From positions 5,871 to 40,976 of the forward strand of contig VAWZ01000094.1 of assembly GCA_005888365.1 (NCBI GenBank): DNA of 35,106 bases, in the 5' to 3' direction. Below the pieces are notes generated by a model. The model made no database searches and was not told where the DNA came from. It worked only from the letters and a program-made list of their open reading frames with translations. This document shows, in pieces, positions 8,472 to 17,711 of the stretch. A program made the translations under genes and the position numbers. Numbering within the stretch: position 1 is the first letter of the stretch; every line of letters starts with the position of its first letter. Source of the DNA: Actinomycetota bacterium (GTDB taxonomy: Bacteria; Actinomycetota; Thermoleophilia; Gaiellales; Gaiellaceae).

Positions 8472-9914
8472 GTGAGACGCATCGCCCGCCTCGTCATACC
8501 CCTGTTCGCGCTCGCCGCGCTCTCTTCATTCGCGGCGCTCGCGGCTGTCGCCGCCCCCACCGCGAAGGGAGCCGATCGCATGTGGGTCGGCTTCCACGAC
8601 GATCCCAGCTTCCGCTGGGTGGACGACCGCGAGAGCAGAATCCAGCTCTCGGCGCAGCAGGGCGCGACGATCATGCGACTGCTCGTGCAGTGGAACGTCG
8701 TGGCCGCGCGACGCCCGACGAACGCGAGCGATCCGTTCGATCCCGAGTACAACCTCTCGGACGTGGACGAGGCCGTGCAGACCGCACAGAAGAACGACGA
8801 GGAGGTCATGCTCACGATCTCGGGGACGCCGTCGTGGGCAAACGGCGGCAAGAAGCCGAACGTCATGCCGAGGCGCCTTTCCGACTTCACGACCTTCGCC
8901 AAGGCGATCGCAGCGCGCTACTCGGGCCGGTTCGAGGGCTACCCCTACGTCCGCTTCTGGTCGATCTGGAACGAGCCGAACCTCAACCTGTTCCTGACTC
9001 CGCAGTTCAACACCGCCGGCAAGTCCGTCGCCCCCGCCAACTACGCGAAGCTCTACGCGGCCGCCTACGCCGGCATCAGGGCCGGGAATCCGCTCGCGAA
9101 GATCGCGATCGGTGAGACCTCGCCGCGTGGCCACGATCACCCGGGAGGCCCCGTCATCTCCCATTCGCCGGGCAAGTTCGCGGAGCTCGTCGCGAAGGCG
9201 AACCCGAGGCTCAAGTTCGACGCCTGGGCGCACCACCCGTACCCCTCGAACCCGAACAGCAAGCCGACGCAGCTCGTCAAGTGGCCGAACGTGTCGCTCA
9301 AGTCCCTGCCGCGGTTCGAGCAGAGCCTCAACACTTGGTTCCACCGGAGGTCGACCCCGATCTGGATCACCGAGTACGCTCACCAGACTCGGCCGCCCGA
9401 GGCGCTCGGGGTCCCGTGGACGACCCAGTCGAAGTACATCTCGCAGGCGATGGCGCTCGCGAAGGGCTACCCGTTCGTGCAGATGTTCATCTGGTTCGTG
9501 TACCAGGACGACCCGGGACAGCCGTGGGAGTCGGGCCTGTACACGCAAGGCGGCGTCCCGAAGGCGACCTCGCCGTCTCACTTCGCGGCCGCTGCCAAGC
9601 CCCTCGACGCCCGGAACGGGGCCTACAGCTTCAAGGCCGGGACGCTCACGCCGCTCGTCAATCTGTACGCACGTCGCTACTGCGCGAACGACCCGACGGC
9701 GACCCCCATCGGCATGACCTGGCGAATCTACAGCGGCACGAAGCTGATCGCGGTCGGGCAGCAGAGCTCGTCGCTCAAGCGGGACTGCACGCTCGACGCA
9801 CGCCTCCGCTTCAAGAACCCGATCGCCAAGGGCAAGAGTTATACCGCGGCGTTCGCGCTGAACGACAAGAACGGGATCGACCTCGCACGCAAGCTGACGA
9901 TCCGCGGCACGTAG
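8472..9914 (+). CDS. Exported cellulase-family (GH-A clan-like) glycoside hydrolase
   Basis: GTG start; signal peptide; FWSIWNEPN (acid/base) and PIWITEYAHQT (nucleophile) motifs. Confidence 0.75.
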   Translation: MRRIARLVIPLFALAALSSFAALAAVAAPTAKGADRMWVGFHDDPSFRWVDDRESRIQLSAQQGATIMRLLVQWNVVAARRPTNASDPFDPEYNLSDVDEAVQTAQKNDEEVMLTISGTPSWANGGKKPNVMPRRLSDFTTFAKAIAARYSGRFEGYPYVRFWSIWNEPNLNLFLTPQFNTAGKSVAPANYAKLYAAAYAGIRAGNPLAKIAIGETSPRGHDHPGGPVISHSPGKFAELVAKANPRLKFDAWAHHPYPSNPNSKPTQLVKWPNVSLKSLPRFEQSLNTWFHRRSTPIWITEYAHQTRPPEALGVPWTTQSKYISQAMALAKGYPFVQMFIWFVYQDDPGQPWESGLYTQGGVPKATSPSHFAAAAKPLDARNGAYSFKAGTLTPLVNLYARRYCANDPTATPIGMTWRIYSGTKLIAVGQQSSSLKRDCTLDARLRFKNPIAKGKSYTAAFALNDKNGIDLARKLTIRGT

Positions 9915-9918
9915 CGCT

Positions 9919-10563
9919 TTAGCCCTCCCAGAGAAAGATCTGCATCCCCTCCCACCACTGGGGAGCGCCGCGATCCTTCCCGTCGAGCTTCACGATTCTC
10001 CGCACACGAGGCTGCGCGGCGAGGTAGTCGTCCATGGCCCGATCGACGTCCTCCCAGTCGGTGTCGTCGACGATCACGAGCGCGCGCGGCACGAGGAGAG
10101 GCTCGGCGATCCGCAGACCCTCGACCTGTGCCTCGTAGGCATGCGAGGCGTCGTAGTACCAGACGCCGATGGGTGTCCCGTCGAGCGCGCCCGCGGGAAC
10201 GAGCTCGAAGACGTCACCGACGAGGAACTCCGGCTTGCGCAACCCGAAGCTCGCGAGATTGCCTTCGACCTGCTCGAGGCTACCGCCCCGCAAGCGGAAG
10301 TCGTCGATCCCGATGAAGCGGTGCTCCTCGTTCCCGAGCATCGCCCCGATCAGGCTCGCACCGTGTAGGACACCGATCTCGACGTAGGCCTCCTCGGGAC
10401 CGAGGCACGAGGCGGCGAGGTTGAGCAACGCAAGCACGTTCTCGGCCGCCAGGTTCTCGACCTGGGCCAGGACCGGCTCGAAGCGGCGGTCGAGCGGATG
10501 CTCCGAGCGCGGGTAGTCCTCGAACAGCCCCGGCAGCTCGCGGAGGAAGCGGTCGGCGTCCAC
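9919..10563 (-). CDS. Class I SAM-dependent methyltransferase (Methyltransf_24-like)
   Basis: YVEIGVLHGASLIGAML, FIGIDDF and VIVDDTDWEDVDRAMDDYL motifs. Confidence 0.75.
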   Translation of the reverse strand: MDADRFLRELPGLFEDYPRSEHPLDRRFEPVLAQVENLAAENVLALLNLAASCLGPEEAYVEIGVLHGASLIGAMLGNEEHRFIGIDDFRLRGGSLEQVEGNLASFGLRKPEFLVGDVFELVPAGALDGTPIGVWYYDASHAYEAQVEGLRIAEPLLVPRALVIVDDTDWEDVDRAMDDYLAAQPRVRRIVKLDGKDRGAPQWWEGMQIFLWEG

Positions 10564-10567
10564 CTGG

Positions 10568-11761
10568 CTAAAGATGACTCGTCACGCCGGCGAGGTCCGG
10601 ATCTTCGGACGGCGGCTCGTACCACGAGAGGGCGTAGTGGCCGTCGTCCGTGTCTCGCGCGAGCGCCGACAGCTTGAGCGGACGGAAGGTGTCGCACATG
10701 ACGGCAAGCTCCGTCGTCTCCCGTACTCCGAGGGCCTTCTCCGCTAGCCCGGGCGCCGGGCCGTGCGGCAGCCCAGAAGGATGGAGCGTGATCGAGCCGA
10801 CCGAGATCCCCTTGCGCGACCCGAAGTTTCCGGACACGTAGTAGATCATCTCCTCCGACTGCAGGTTCGAGTGGTGGTACGGGATCGGCACCGCCTCCGG
10901 GTCGAAGTCGAGGTGGCGCGGGCAGAACGAGCAGATGACGAAGTTCGGGCCCTGGAAGGTCTGGTGCGAGGGCGGGGGCTGGTGAATGCGGCCCGTGATG
11001 GGCTCGAAGTCGTGTATCGAGAACGTCCACGGGTAGAGGAAGCCGTCCCAGCCGACGACGTCGAACGGGTGGTAGTCGAGGACGTAGTCCTGAACTCCGC
11101 CGCGGACGCGCACCTTCACGACGAACTCGCCGGACTCCCGGCGCGTCGCGAGCTCGGTCGGCGGGTGGATGTCGCGGTGGTAGTAGGGAGCGCCCTCGAG
11201 GATCTGGCCGTACTGGTTCCGGTACCTGCGCGGGATCTCGATGAGCCCGGGCGTCTCGAAGACCAGGTGGCGCTGCGGGCCCTGCGGGACGAACCGATAC
11301 GTCGTCCCGCGCGGGACGACGACGTAGTCCCCGTCCTTGTACGGGACGTCGCCGAAAATCGTCTCGAGAGTTCCCGAGCCCTCGTGGACGAAGATCACCT
11401 CGTCGCCCTCGCCGTTCCGGAAGAAGTAGTCCATGCTCGACTCCGGGCGGCAGAGCGAGATCTCGACGTCCGAGTTCCACATCAGCGTGCGGCGCCCGCT
11501 GATCTCGTCGCCCTCAGGCTCGACGTCGTACGTGTTCATGCGTCGATGAGCGTGCGTCTCGGGCACCCATTCCTCGCGCTCGATCGGCGTGAACGCGCCG
11601 AGCTCTTTCACACGGCACGGTGACTGCAGGTGGTAGAGGATCGACTCGTTTCCGGTGAAGCCCTCGAGCCCCATCACCTCCTCGGTGAGGAGCCGGCCGT
11701 TCTCGCGGAAGACGATGTGACGCTTGCGCGGAACCTCTCCGCGACGCTGATAGAAGGGCAT
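10568..11761 (-). CDS. hmgA: Homogentisate 1,2-dioxygenase
   Basis: Cupin-type HGD features throughout (VPRGTTYRFVPQGPQRHLVFE, GWDGFLYPWTFSIHDFEPITGRIHQPPPSHQTFQG, GSITLHPSGLPHGPAPG). Confidence 0.85.
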   Translation of the reverse strand: MPFYQRRGEVPRKRHIVFRENGRLLTEEVMGLEGFTGNESILYHLQSPCRVKELGAFTPIEREEWVPETHAHRRMNTYDVEPEGDEISGRRTLMWNSDVEISLCRPESSMDYFFRNGEGDEVIFVHEGSGTLETIFGDVPYKDGDYVVVPRGTTYRFVPQGPQRHLVFETPGLIEIPRRYRNQYGQILEGAPYYHRDIHPPTELATRRESGEFVVKVRVRGGVQDYVLDYHPFDVVGWDGFLYPWTFSIHDFEPITGRIHQPPPSHQTFQGPNFVICSFCPRHLDFDPEAVPIPYHHSNLQSEEMIYYVSGNFGSRKGISVGSITLHPSGLPHGPAPGLAEKALGVRETTELAVMCDTFRPLKLSALARDTDDGHYALSWYEPPSEDPDLAGVTSHL

Positions 11762-11875
11762 TGGCGTCCCTTTCGCTTCGGTTGCACCAGTTCTAGCGCA
11801 GACCGAGCGTACGGAACTCGGGCAGCCCCGTGCTTGGGGGGCGACGCCGAGCGCCGCCCCCCCGATTCGATTCGC

Positions 11876-12247
11876 TTACTGCCCTGGAGCGGGCGCCGAG
11901 GTGTCGTTCTGCCAGAGACCGAAGTGGTTCCCCTCGGTGTCCTTGGCCATGGCGAACCAGCCCATGCCCGGAACCGGCTGGGCCTCTCCCGCCTCGCCCC
12001 CGAGCTCGTTCACGCGCGCCGCGCCCGCGTTGATGTCGTCGACGTCGAAATAGACCCGCAGGCCGCGGTTGTCCCCGTCGGCCGGGAACACGGCCCCCCC
12101 GGTCTCGTTCGGGACGATCTGGGCCATGTGGTACTCGATCGGCCCTTCGATGTCCTGGAACTGCCAGCCGTAGAGCGAGCCCCAGAACTGACGCGCGCGC
12201 GCCGTGTCGCCGGCCGGGAACTCGATGTGCACGGGCTTTCCTGCCAT
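11876..12247 (-). CDS. VOC family (glyoxalase/bleomycin resistance-like) protein
   Basis: MAGKPVHIEFPAGDTARARQFWGSLYGWQF and GMGWFAMAKDTEGNHFGLWQND motifs. Confidence 0.85.
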   Translation of the reverse strand: MAGKPVHIEFPAGDTARARQFWGSLYGWQFQDIEGPIEYHMAQIVPNETGGAVFPADGDNRGLRVYFDVDDINAGAARVNELGGEAGEAQPVPGMGWFAMAKDTEGNHFGLWQNDTSAPAPGQ

Positions 12248-12390
12248 CGCTCCTCCTTTGCAGCGGACTGGGCGAAGCCACGTGGCTTCGCCCTCTTCAT
12301 TCAACACGACGAACACCGCCAGCCGATCTCGACACTTCCAGATCGCGACCTTCTGGAAACGACGCTGCGTCTCCGCGAGCATGGCGCTCG

Positions 12391-13165
12391 ATGGTCGACT
12401 GGTCGCACGAGTTGGCGGTCGTCTGGCTCGCCGTCCTCGTGTTTGCTGCGACGGCACTCGTCACCGCCGCGATCTATGCAGCCGTCACGGCCCTCGCAGT
12501 CGACGAAGGTCGGCAAGATGCCTTCAAGAGGGTCTCACCCGGGATGCTGCCGCCCTTGGGGCTCGTCTTCGGCCTCGTGGTGGGCTTCCTCGCCGCGCAG
12601 GTCTGGAGCGATGCCGACCGGGCTCAACAGGCCGTGCACCGGGAGGCGAGCTCGCTCCGCGCGGTCGACCTTCTGGCCGACCGGTTCCCCGGCGCGCCCG
12701 AGAGACGGATGCACGCGCTCGTGCGACGGCATATCGAGGACGCTGTCCACATTGAATGGCCCGAGATGGCCAGGCAGCGCGCGACCCTGACCGTGATCCC
12801 ACGCCCGCTTGGCTCGGGGCTCCAGCTCGCCTTGTCCTTGCAGCCGACGAACGACGGTCAGACGCTCGCGCAGCGGGAGATGGTCGCGCCGCTCGAGAAC
12901 GCCTCGACGCGCGCCGGCAGCGGATCATCGTCAGCGAGTCCCGCGTGAACGGGTCAAGTGGAGCGCGGTGGTCCTGCTCGCGGCGCTGACTCTGCTCGCC
13001 ATCGTCTTCGTCCACAGCGGCAACCGCGTGACCGCCGCGCTCGCCATGGGGGTCTTCGCAGCCGCCGTCGCCGTGGCGATCGTGATGATCGCGGCGCAGG
13101 ATCGCCCGTTCGCAGGGCAGCTCGGAGTAAAACCCACTCTGCTCGAGCAGGTCGCTCCGCGCTGA
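12391..13165 (+). pseudogene. DUF4239 (bestrophin-like) membrane protein with two frame breaks (about 12901-12903 and 12945-12947), or sequence errors
   Basis: Frame 1: MVDWSHELAVVWLAVLVF..LAQREMVAPLENA; frame 2: LDARRQRIIVSESRV; frame 3: ERVKWSAVVLLAALTLLAIVFVHSGNRVTAALAMGVFAAAVAVAIVMIAAQDRPFAGQ. Together they read as one continuous protein. Confidence 0.7.
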
Positions 13166-13167
13166 CG

Positions 13168-13665
13168 CTAGGGGGCGAGCTCGTCGAGACGCGGCGCTCG
13201 TCGCGGGACGGGTGCCGAGTGGATGATCGACGTGGTCGTCAGGCCGTGCGGCGTGAAGTAGTCGAGGACCTCCTCCAGCTCGTCGATCGAGCGGAGGTGC
13301 AGCTTCATCAGATAGCAGTCCTCGCCGGTGATCCGGTAGCACTCGGTAACCGCCGGAGTTTCCTTGGCGATCTCGGGGATCCTCTGGAGCTGGCCCGGCG
13401 CCGGTCGGACACGAACGACTGCGGAGATCGCGTAGCCAAGCGCTCGCGGGTCGATCTCCGCGTGGTAGCCGGTGATCACGCCGGCACGCTCGAGCCGACT
13501 CACACGCTCCGCGACCGCGGGAGCCGACATCCCGATCCGCCTTCCGAGCTCGGCGATGCCGAGACGACCATCCGCCTGCAGTTCCTTTAGTAGACGAAGG
13601 TTGGTCGGGTCGAGTGTGTTGCCTTCGTAGGTCGTAGCATCTCTTGTCCTGGCTTTGTTAGGCAT
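13168..13665 (-). CDS. Lrp/AsnC family transcriptional regulator
   Basis: LDPTNLRLLKELQADGRLGIAELGRRIGMSAPAVAERVSRLERAGVITGYHAEIDPRALGY HTH plus RAM-like C-terminal domain. Confidence 0.9.
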   Translation of the reverse strand: MPNKARTRDATTYEGNTLDPTNLRLLKELQADGRLGIAELGRRIGMSAPAVAERVSRLERAGVITGYHAEIDPRALGYAISAVVRVRPAPGQLQRIPEIAKETPAVTECYRITGEDCYLMKLHLRSIDELEEVLDYFTPHGLTTTSIIHSAPVPRRAPRLDELAP

Positions 13666-13728
13666 CTCGCTCCAAAGTCCGTCGATTGGCCATTCCATAC
13701 TCGCACAGACGCGAGGATCCTGTGTGGG

Positions 13729-14640
13729 GTGGCCGGATCCTCCCTCGCACAGGCCGAAGAGAGACGCGTCGAGCTTGGAGCGTCTGCTCGTCGTACGGCC
13801 CAATCTGCGCCGCCCCAGGTGTTCTTCGTCGGGAGCGCGATCTTCCACTACCTCGGTCCCGCGTTCGCCGTCCTGCTCTTCGCGCGAGTTGGACCGCTCG
13901 GCGTCGCGTGGCTTCGAATCGCAAGCGCCGCGGCGATCCTCGGCGCCTGGCGACGCCCCTGGCGCCGTGCCGGGTCGTCAGGACGGAGCTCGCGGCGGCT
14001 CGTAGTCGTGTTCGGTTCGGTCCTCGCGCTCATGAACGCGTTCTTCTACCTCGCGATCGACCGGCTTCCGCTCGCGACCGTGGCGGCAGTCGAGTTCCTC
14101 CCGGTGATCGCGCTCGCTGCGATCGGCGTCCGGAATGCGCGGAACCTGGTCGCGCTCGCACTTGCGGTGGCCGGCGTCTACCTGCTGATCGACGTGCGCT
14201 TCGAGAGCGAGCCCCTCGGAGTCGCCTTCGCGTTCGCGAACGCGGGGCTCTTCGCCGCGTACATCGTCCTTGCTCATCGAGTCTCGCGGAGTCCCGGGCT
14301 CGGAGGCATTGACGGGCTGGCCGCGGCGATGCTGGTCGCGGCGGTCGTGGTCACCCCGATCGGCGGCTGGAGCGCGGCTACGGCGCTCCTCGACCCGGTC
14401 GCGATCGCCGCGGGAATCGGCGTCGGTGTCTCCTCCTCGGTGATCCCTTACGTCCTCGACCAGCTCGCGATGGCCCGGCTCGCCCGCGCGACGTACGCGC
14501 TCATGGTCTCGCTCCTCCCGGCCACGGCGACGGTCGTCGGAGTCCTCGTGCTGGCTCAGGTGCCGTCGTGGCTCGAGGTCGCCGGTGTGGGCCTCGTCGT
14601 GGCGGGAGTCGCGGTGCACGCAGAACCGGCCGTCGCGTGA
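13729..14640 (+). CDS. DMT superfamily (EamA/RhtA-like) transporter
   Basis: About 10 hydrophobic helices; divergent from the Lrp/AsnC regulator; true start could be downstream (about 13819). Confidence 0.8.
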   Translation: MAGSSLAQAEERRVELGASARRTAQSAPPQVFFVGSAIFHYLGPAFAVLLFARVGPLGVAWLRIASAAAILGAWRRPWRRAGSSGRSSRRLVVVFGSVLALMNAFFYLAIDRLPLATVAAVEFLPVIALAAIGVRNARNLVALALAVAGVYLLIDVRFESEPLGVAFAFANAGLFAAYIVLAHRVSRSPGLGGIDGLAAAMLVAAVVVTPIGGWSAATALLDPVAIAAGIGVGVSSSVIPYVLDQLAMARLARATYALMVSLLPATATVVGVLVLAQVPSWLEVAGVGLVVAGVAVHAEPAVA

Positions 14641-14651
14641 ACCGTCTCGGC

Positions 14652-14678
14652 CCTCTCCCCGTACAGGTCGGGGAGAGG
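14652..14678 (+). other. Hairpin (perfect 10-bp stem, 7-nt loop) overlapping the Shine-Dalgarno of the next gene
   Basis: CCTCTCCCCG-TACAGGT-CGGGGAGAGG at 14652-14678; AGGAGG SD at 14676-14681. Confidence 0.7.
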
Positions 14679-14687
14679 AGGTCGACT

Positions 14688-15251
14688 ATGAAGCAAGCAC
14701 GACAGACGACGAACTCGAGCAGGCGGGGTCCGCTCGGCCTGATGGTCATCTCGGCGTTGTCGGTAGCTCTGGCAGGCCTCGGGCTCTGGAGTGCCGGGGC
14801 GCTGGCGGGTGCGTCGCAGGAGAGCAGTGCGACCGTCTCCCTTCGCAGCACGAATCTCGGTCGAATACTGGTCAGCGCGAAGGGCCACACCCTCTACCTG
14901 TTCCTGAAGGACCGAAACGCGAAGAGCGCCTGCACAGGGATGTGCGCGCAGTACTGGCCGCCGCTGGTCGCCCGTGCCAAGCCCAGTGCCGGCCCAGGCG
15001 TGAAGGCGGCCTGGCTGGCCACGACGAGACGGGCAGACGGAAAGCTCCAGGTGACGTACAACAGGCACCCGCTGTACACGTACTTGCCCGACAGGCGAGC
15101 GGGGCAGACCAGCGGCGAGGGAAGCTCTGCCTTCGGCGGCAAGTGGTACGTGGTGTCGGCGAGCGGAAGAGCGATCCGAAAGGCAGCGCCTGCCGACACG
15201 ACGCCGACCACGACCACCACCACCCCGTACCCGACCAACCCCTACCCGTAG
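14688..15251 (+). CDS. Secreted COG4315-like repeat protein
   Basis: Signal-type N-terminus; paired repeats LGRILVSAKGHTLYLFLKDRNAKSACTGMCAQYWPPL and VTYNRHPLYTYLPDRRAGQTSGEG; AGGAGG upstream. Confidence 0.8.
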   Translation: MKQARQTTNSSRRGPLGLMVISALSVALAGLGLWSAGALAGASQESSATVSLRSTNLGRILVSAKGHTLYLFLKDRNAKSACTGMCAQYWPPLVARAKPSAGPGVKAAWLATTRRADGKLQVTYNRHPLYTYLPDRRAGQTSGEGSSAFGGKWYVVSASGRAIRKAAPADTTPTTTTTTPYPTNPYP

Positions 15252-15264
15252 CCAATGTGATCCG

Positions 15265-15303
15265 AGAGCTCCGGGGCGCTTACCCGCGGCCCGGAGCTCT
15301 TTC
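15265..15303 (+). terminator. Intrinsic terminator-like hairpin
   Basis: AGAGCTCCGGG (15265-15275) / CCCGGAGCTCT (15290-15300), perfect 11-bp stem followed by TTC. Confidence 0.6.
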
Positions 15304-15322
15304 ACGTCAGGCTTCGGCGAGG

Positions 15323-15395
15323 TGGAGCCAGCCGGGCTCGAACCGGCGACCTCTGCGATGCCATCGCAGCGCTCTCCCAACTGAGCTATGGCCCC
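15323..15395 (-). tRNA. tRNA-Ala(GGC)
   Basis: GGGGCCATAGCTCAGTTGGGAGAGCGCTGCGATGGCATCGCAGAGGTCGCCGGTTCGAGCCCGGCTGGCTCCA; anticodon loop ATGGCAT; 3' CCA not encoded. Confidence 0.95.
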
Positions 15396-15536
15396 AGAAG
15401 AGCCGTCAGTCTAGCGCCGTCAGTCTGGCGTCGAAGTCGAAATTCTTGGCCCAGTTGATATCGAGCCGCTGGTTGTTCCGGCACGGTTCGAGCCGAAGCT
15501 GCAAGCAAGTTCGGGTGGTTTACGATGCAGACAACG

Positions 15537-15893
15537 TTAGCCCGCGACTGCGGCAGGCTCGAGCTTCGGCACATCGCTCCAGAGATCCTCGAGGCGGTAG
15601 AAACCGCGTGTCTCCGGCGTAAAGAGGTGGAGGACCACGTCGAGGTAGTCGGCGACGATCCACTTCGCCTCGCCGAGCCCGGCGGTCGAGCGCGGCAGGA
15701 GGCGGTGCTCCGTCTTCAGCCGGCCGGCGACATCGTCGTAGATCGCCTTCGTCTGCCGCTCGTTGCGGCCGGTCGCGATGACGAAGAAGTCCGTGAAGTC
15801 GCAGACGCCGCGCATGTCGAGGATCGTGACGTCGATCGCCAGCTTCTCCTGGCAGAGAGCGGCGGTATGGCGTGCTTGCTCGAGCGGGTTCAG
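15537..15893 (-). CDS. rsfS: Ribosomal silencing factor RsfS (Iojap/YbeB)
   Basis: LAIDVTILDMRGVCDFTDFFVIATGRNERQTKAIYDDV ... GLGEAKWIVADYLDVVLHLFTPETRGFYRLEDLWSD; inferred CTG start at 15893. Confidence 0.85.
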   Translation of the reverse strand: MNPLEQARHTAALCQEKLAIDVTILDMRGVCDFTDFFVIATGRNERQTKAIYDDVAGRLKTEHRLLPRSTAGLGEAKWIVADYLDVVLHLFTPETRGFYRLEDLWSDVPKLEPAAVAG

Positions 15894-15938
15894 ATGCCTG
15901 TCGGTCCTTTGTCGGTTCGTCGGAGTGTAGCCCTCAGC

Positions 15939-16505
15939 TCAGGAATAGAGGCCCAGCCGCCCGATGAACTCGGCGACCGCCTCGGGAACAAGGCCGTCGA
16001 CGGGCTCGCCTCGCTCGATACGTTCTCGCACGTCAGACGAGGAAACCGGCACCGGCGCCATCTCGAAGAACGAGATGCGGTCGGGCGCTGGGACACGTGC
16101 GAGCGCCTCGCGCACTCGTTCGTCGGGGACGCCCGGCCGCAACGCAACGCCGAGCCGAACCAGCTCGAGGATGCGGGCGGGATCCTTCCAGCCCGGAAAG
16201 TCGGCGAACTCGTCGCCGCCGATGACGAACACCGCGTCGTCCGGCTTTCGCTCCTCGAGCGAGTCGACGGTGCGCGCATGGCGATCGAGCTGGACCTCGG
16301 CGCCCGGAACGTCCGCGAACGCGAGACGTGCGAGCTCGAGGCGGGTCGCGGCGGGAGTCTCCGCGAGCTTGTGCCCGGGATCGGCGACCACGAGTACGAG
16401 TAGGCGCTCGAGCTCGAAGTGGCCTATCGCGGCTCGGGCCAGCGCGACGTGGCCGACGTGCGGCGGGTCGAAGACACCACCGAGGATTCCGAGCACTAGC
16501 TCCAC
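15939..16505 (-). CDS. nadD: Nicotinate-nucleotide adenylyltransferase
   Basis: LGILGGVFDPPHVGHVALA and VPVSSSDVRERIERGEPVDGLVPEAVAEFI motifs. Confidence 0.92.
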   Translation of the reverse strand: MELVLGILGGVFDPPHVGHVALARAAIGHFELERLLVLVVADPGHKLAETPAATRLELARLAFADVPGAEVQLDRHARTVDSLEERKPDDAVFVIGGDEFADFPGWKDPARILELVRLGVALRPGVPDERVREALARVPAPDRISFFEMAPVPVSSSDVRERIERGEPVDGLVPEAVAEFIGRLGLYS

Positions 16506-17680
16506 TCCAGCGTCTCGTCGCCTACCTCGACCTCTGTGCCGCGCTTGACGCCGGCCTTCCGGAGCGCTTCCTCGAGCTCTTCCGGCGGAGGCCGAGTCCC
16601 GACGACGCGGTAGCCGCGGTCGGTACGAAAGATCCGAAACGACGGCCTGGGGCGAGGTCGCGGTCGGTACTCGAGAAAATCGGGAAGCGCATCGTTCCCG
16701 GCAGGCTTCGGAGCCTCTACCGGACAGAGCTCGAAGAGTGCGCGCTCAAGCTCCGCGACGCCCTCGCCGGTCGCGCAGGACAGCAGGAAGGTCTGCAAGA
16801 CGCCGTCGAACGAGATTCTCGGACGCTCCTGCACGAGGTCGACCTTGTTGAGGACCACGACCTCTGGGAGCTCGTCGAGACCTGCCCCGTACTCTGCAAG
16901 CTCGTGGCGGATCGCCTGGTACCGCGCCCGAATGTCGGGCGCCGCGACGTCGAGAACGTGAATCAGGAGGCGCGCACGCTCGAGATGGGCGAGGAACTCG
17001 TGGCCGAGTCCTGCGCCCTCCGCGGCGCCCTCGATCAGTCCGGGTACATCCGCGACCACGAGCTGGCGCCCGTCGGGAGCTTCAACCGTCCCGAGGACGG
17101 GCTCGATCGTCGTGAACGGGTAATCGGCGACCTTCGGCTTCGCGTTCGAGATACGCCGGAGAAGCGACGACTTGCCGGCGTTCGGGAGACCCGTGAGTGC
17201 CGCGTCGGCGACGAGCTTCAAGTGAAGGAGGTAGTCCGCCTCGTCACCCGGCAGGCCGGTCTCCGCGAAGCGTGGAGCCTGACGCGTCGGCGTCGCGAAG
17301 CGGGCATTTCCGCGGCCGCCCGGCCCTCCGTGCGCGGCCACGAAAGCCGCACCGGGCTCGGCGAGGTCGGCGACGAGCGCTCCCGCTGGGTCGAGGATCT
17401 CGGTGCCGACCGGAACGCGAAGCTCCACTGCGTTTCCGTCGGCCCCGTGCCGGCGCTTGCCGCGGCCGTTGCCGCCCCGTCCTGCGCGGACGCGCCTGAC
17501 TCCGTGGAGCGACGAGAGGTCGCGCAGGGTCGGATCAGCGCGCACGGCCACGTCCCCCCCGCGGCCCCCGTCGCCTCCGTCCGGGCCTCCGCGCGGTACG
17601 TGCTTCTCACGGCGAAAGCTGAGGCCGCCGTCGCCGCCGCGTCCGGCCTCGACGTGGATCTGAGCGCGGTCTGAGAACAT
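16496..17680 (-). CDS. obg: GTPase ObgE/CgtA
   Basis: Obg fold GRGGDGGLSFRREKHVPRGGPDGGDGG; G1 GLPNAGKSSLL; VVADVPGLIEGA; NKVD; C-terminal OCT-like region. Confidence 0.95.
   Translation of the reverse strand: MFSDRAQIHVEAGRGGDGGLSFRREKHVPRGGPDGGDGGRGGDVAVRADPTLRDLSSLHGVRRVRAGRGGNGRGKRRHGADGNAVELRVPVGTEILDPAGALVADLAEPGAAFVAAHGGPGGRGNARFATPTRQAPRFAETGLPGDEADYLLHLKLVADAALTGLPNAGKSSLLRRISNAKPKVADYPFTTIEPVLGTVEAPDGRQLVVADVPGLIEGAAEGAGLGHEFLAHLERARLLIHVLDVAAPDIRARYQAIRHELAEYGAGLDELPEVVVLNKVDLVQERPRISFDGVLQTFLLSCATGEGVAELERALFELCPVEAPKPAGNDALPDFLEYRPRPRPRPSFRIFRTDRGYRVVGTRPPPEELEEALRKAGVKRGTEVEVGDETLEWS
17413..17456 (+). repeat. Inverted repeat copy 1 (inside obg)
   Basis: 44 nt; reverse complement matches 18058-18101 with one mismatch (43/44). 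Confidence 0.9.
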
Positions 17681-17711
17681 CGCTCCGCCGCCTCGGCGAC
17701 GGAGCCCGGCG

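Noticed and set aside
15406-15433. Tandem GCCGTCAGTCTAGC/GCCGTCAGTCTGGC near tRNA-Ala as an att site
   Set aside because: Short, no integrase or mobile gene nearby; more likely part of the tRNA promoter region.
16328-17674. 448-aa plus-strand ORF antisense to obg
   Set aside because: Mirror ORF of obg.
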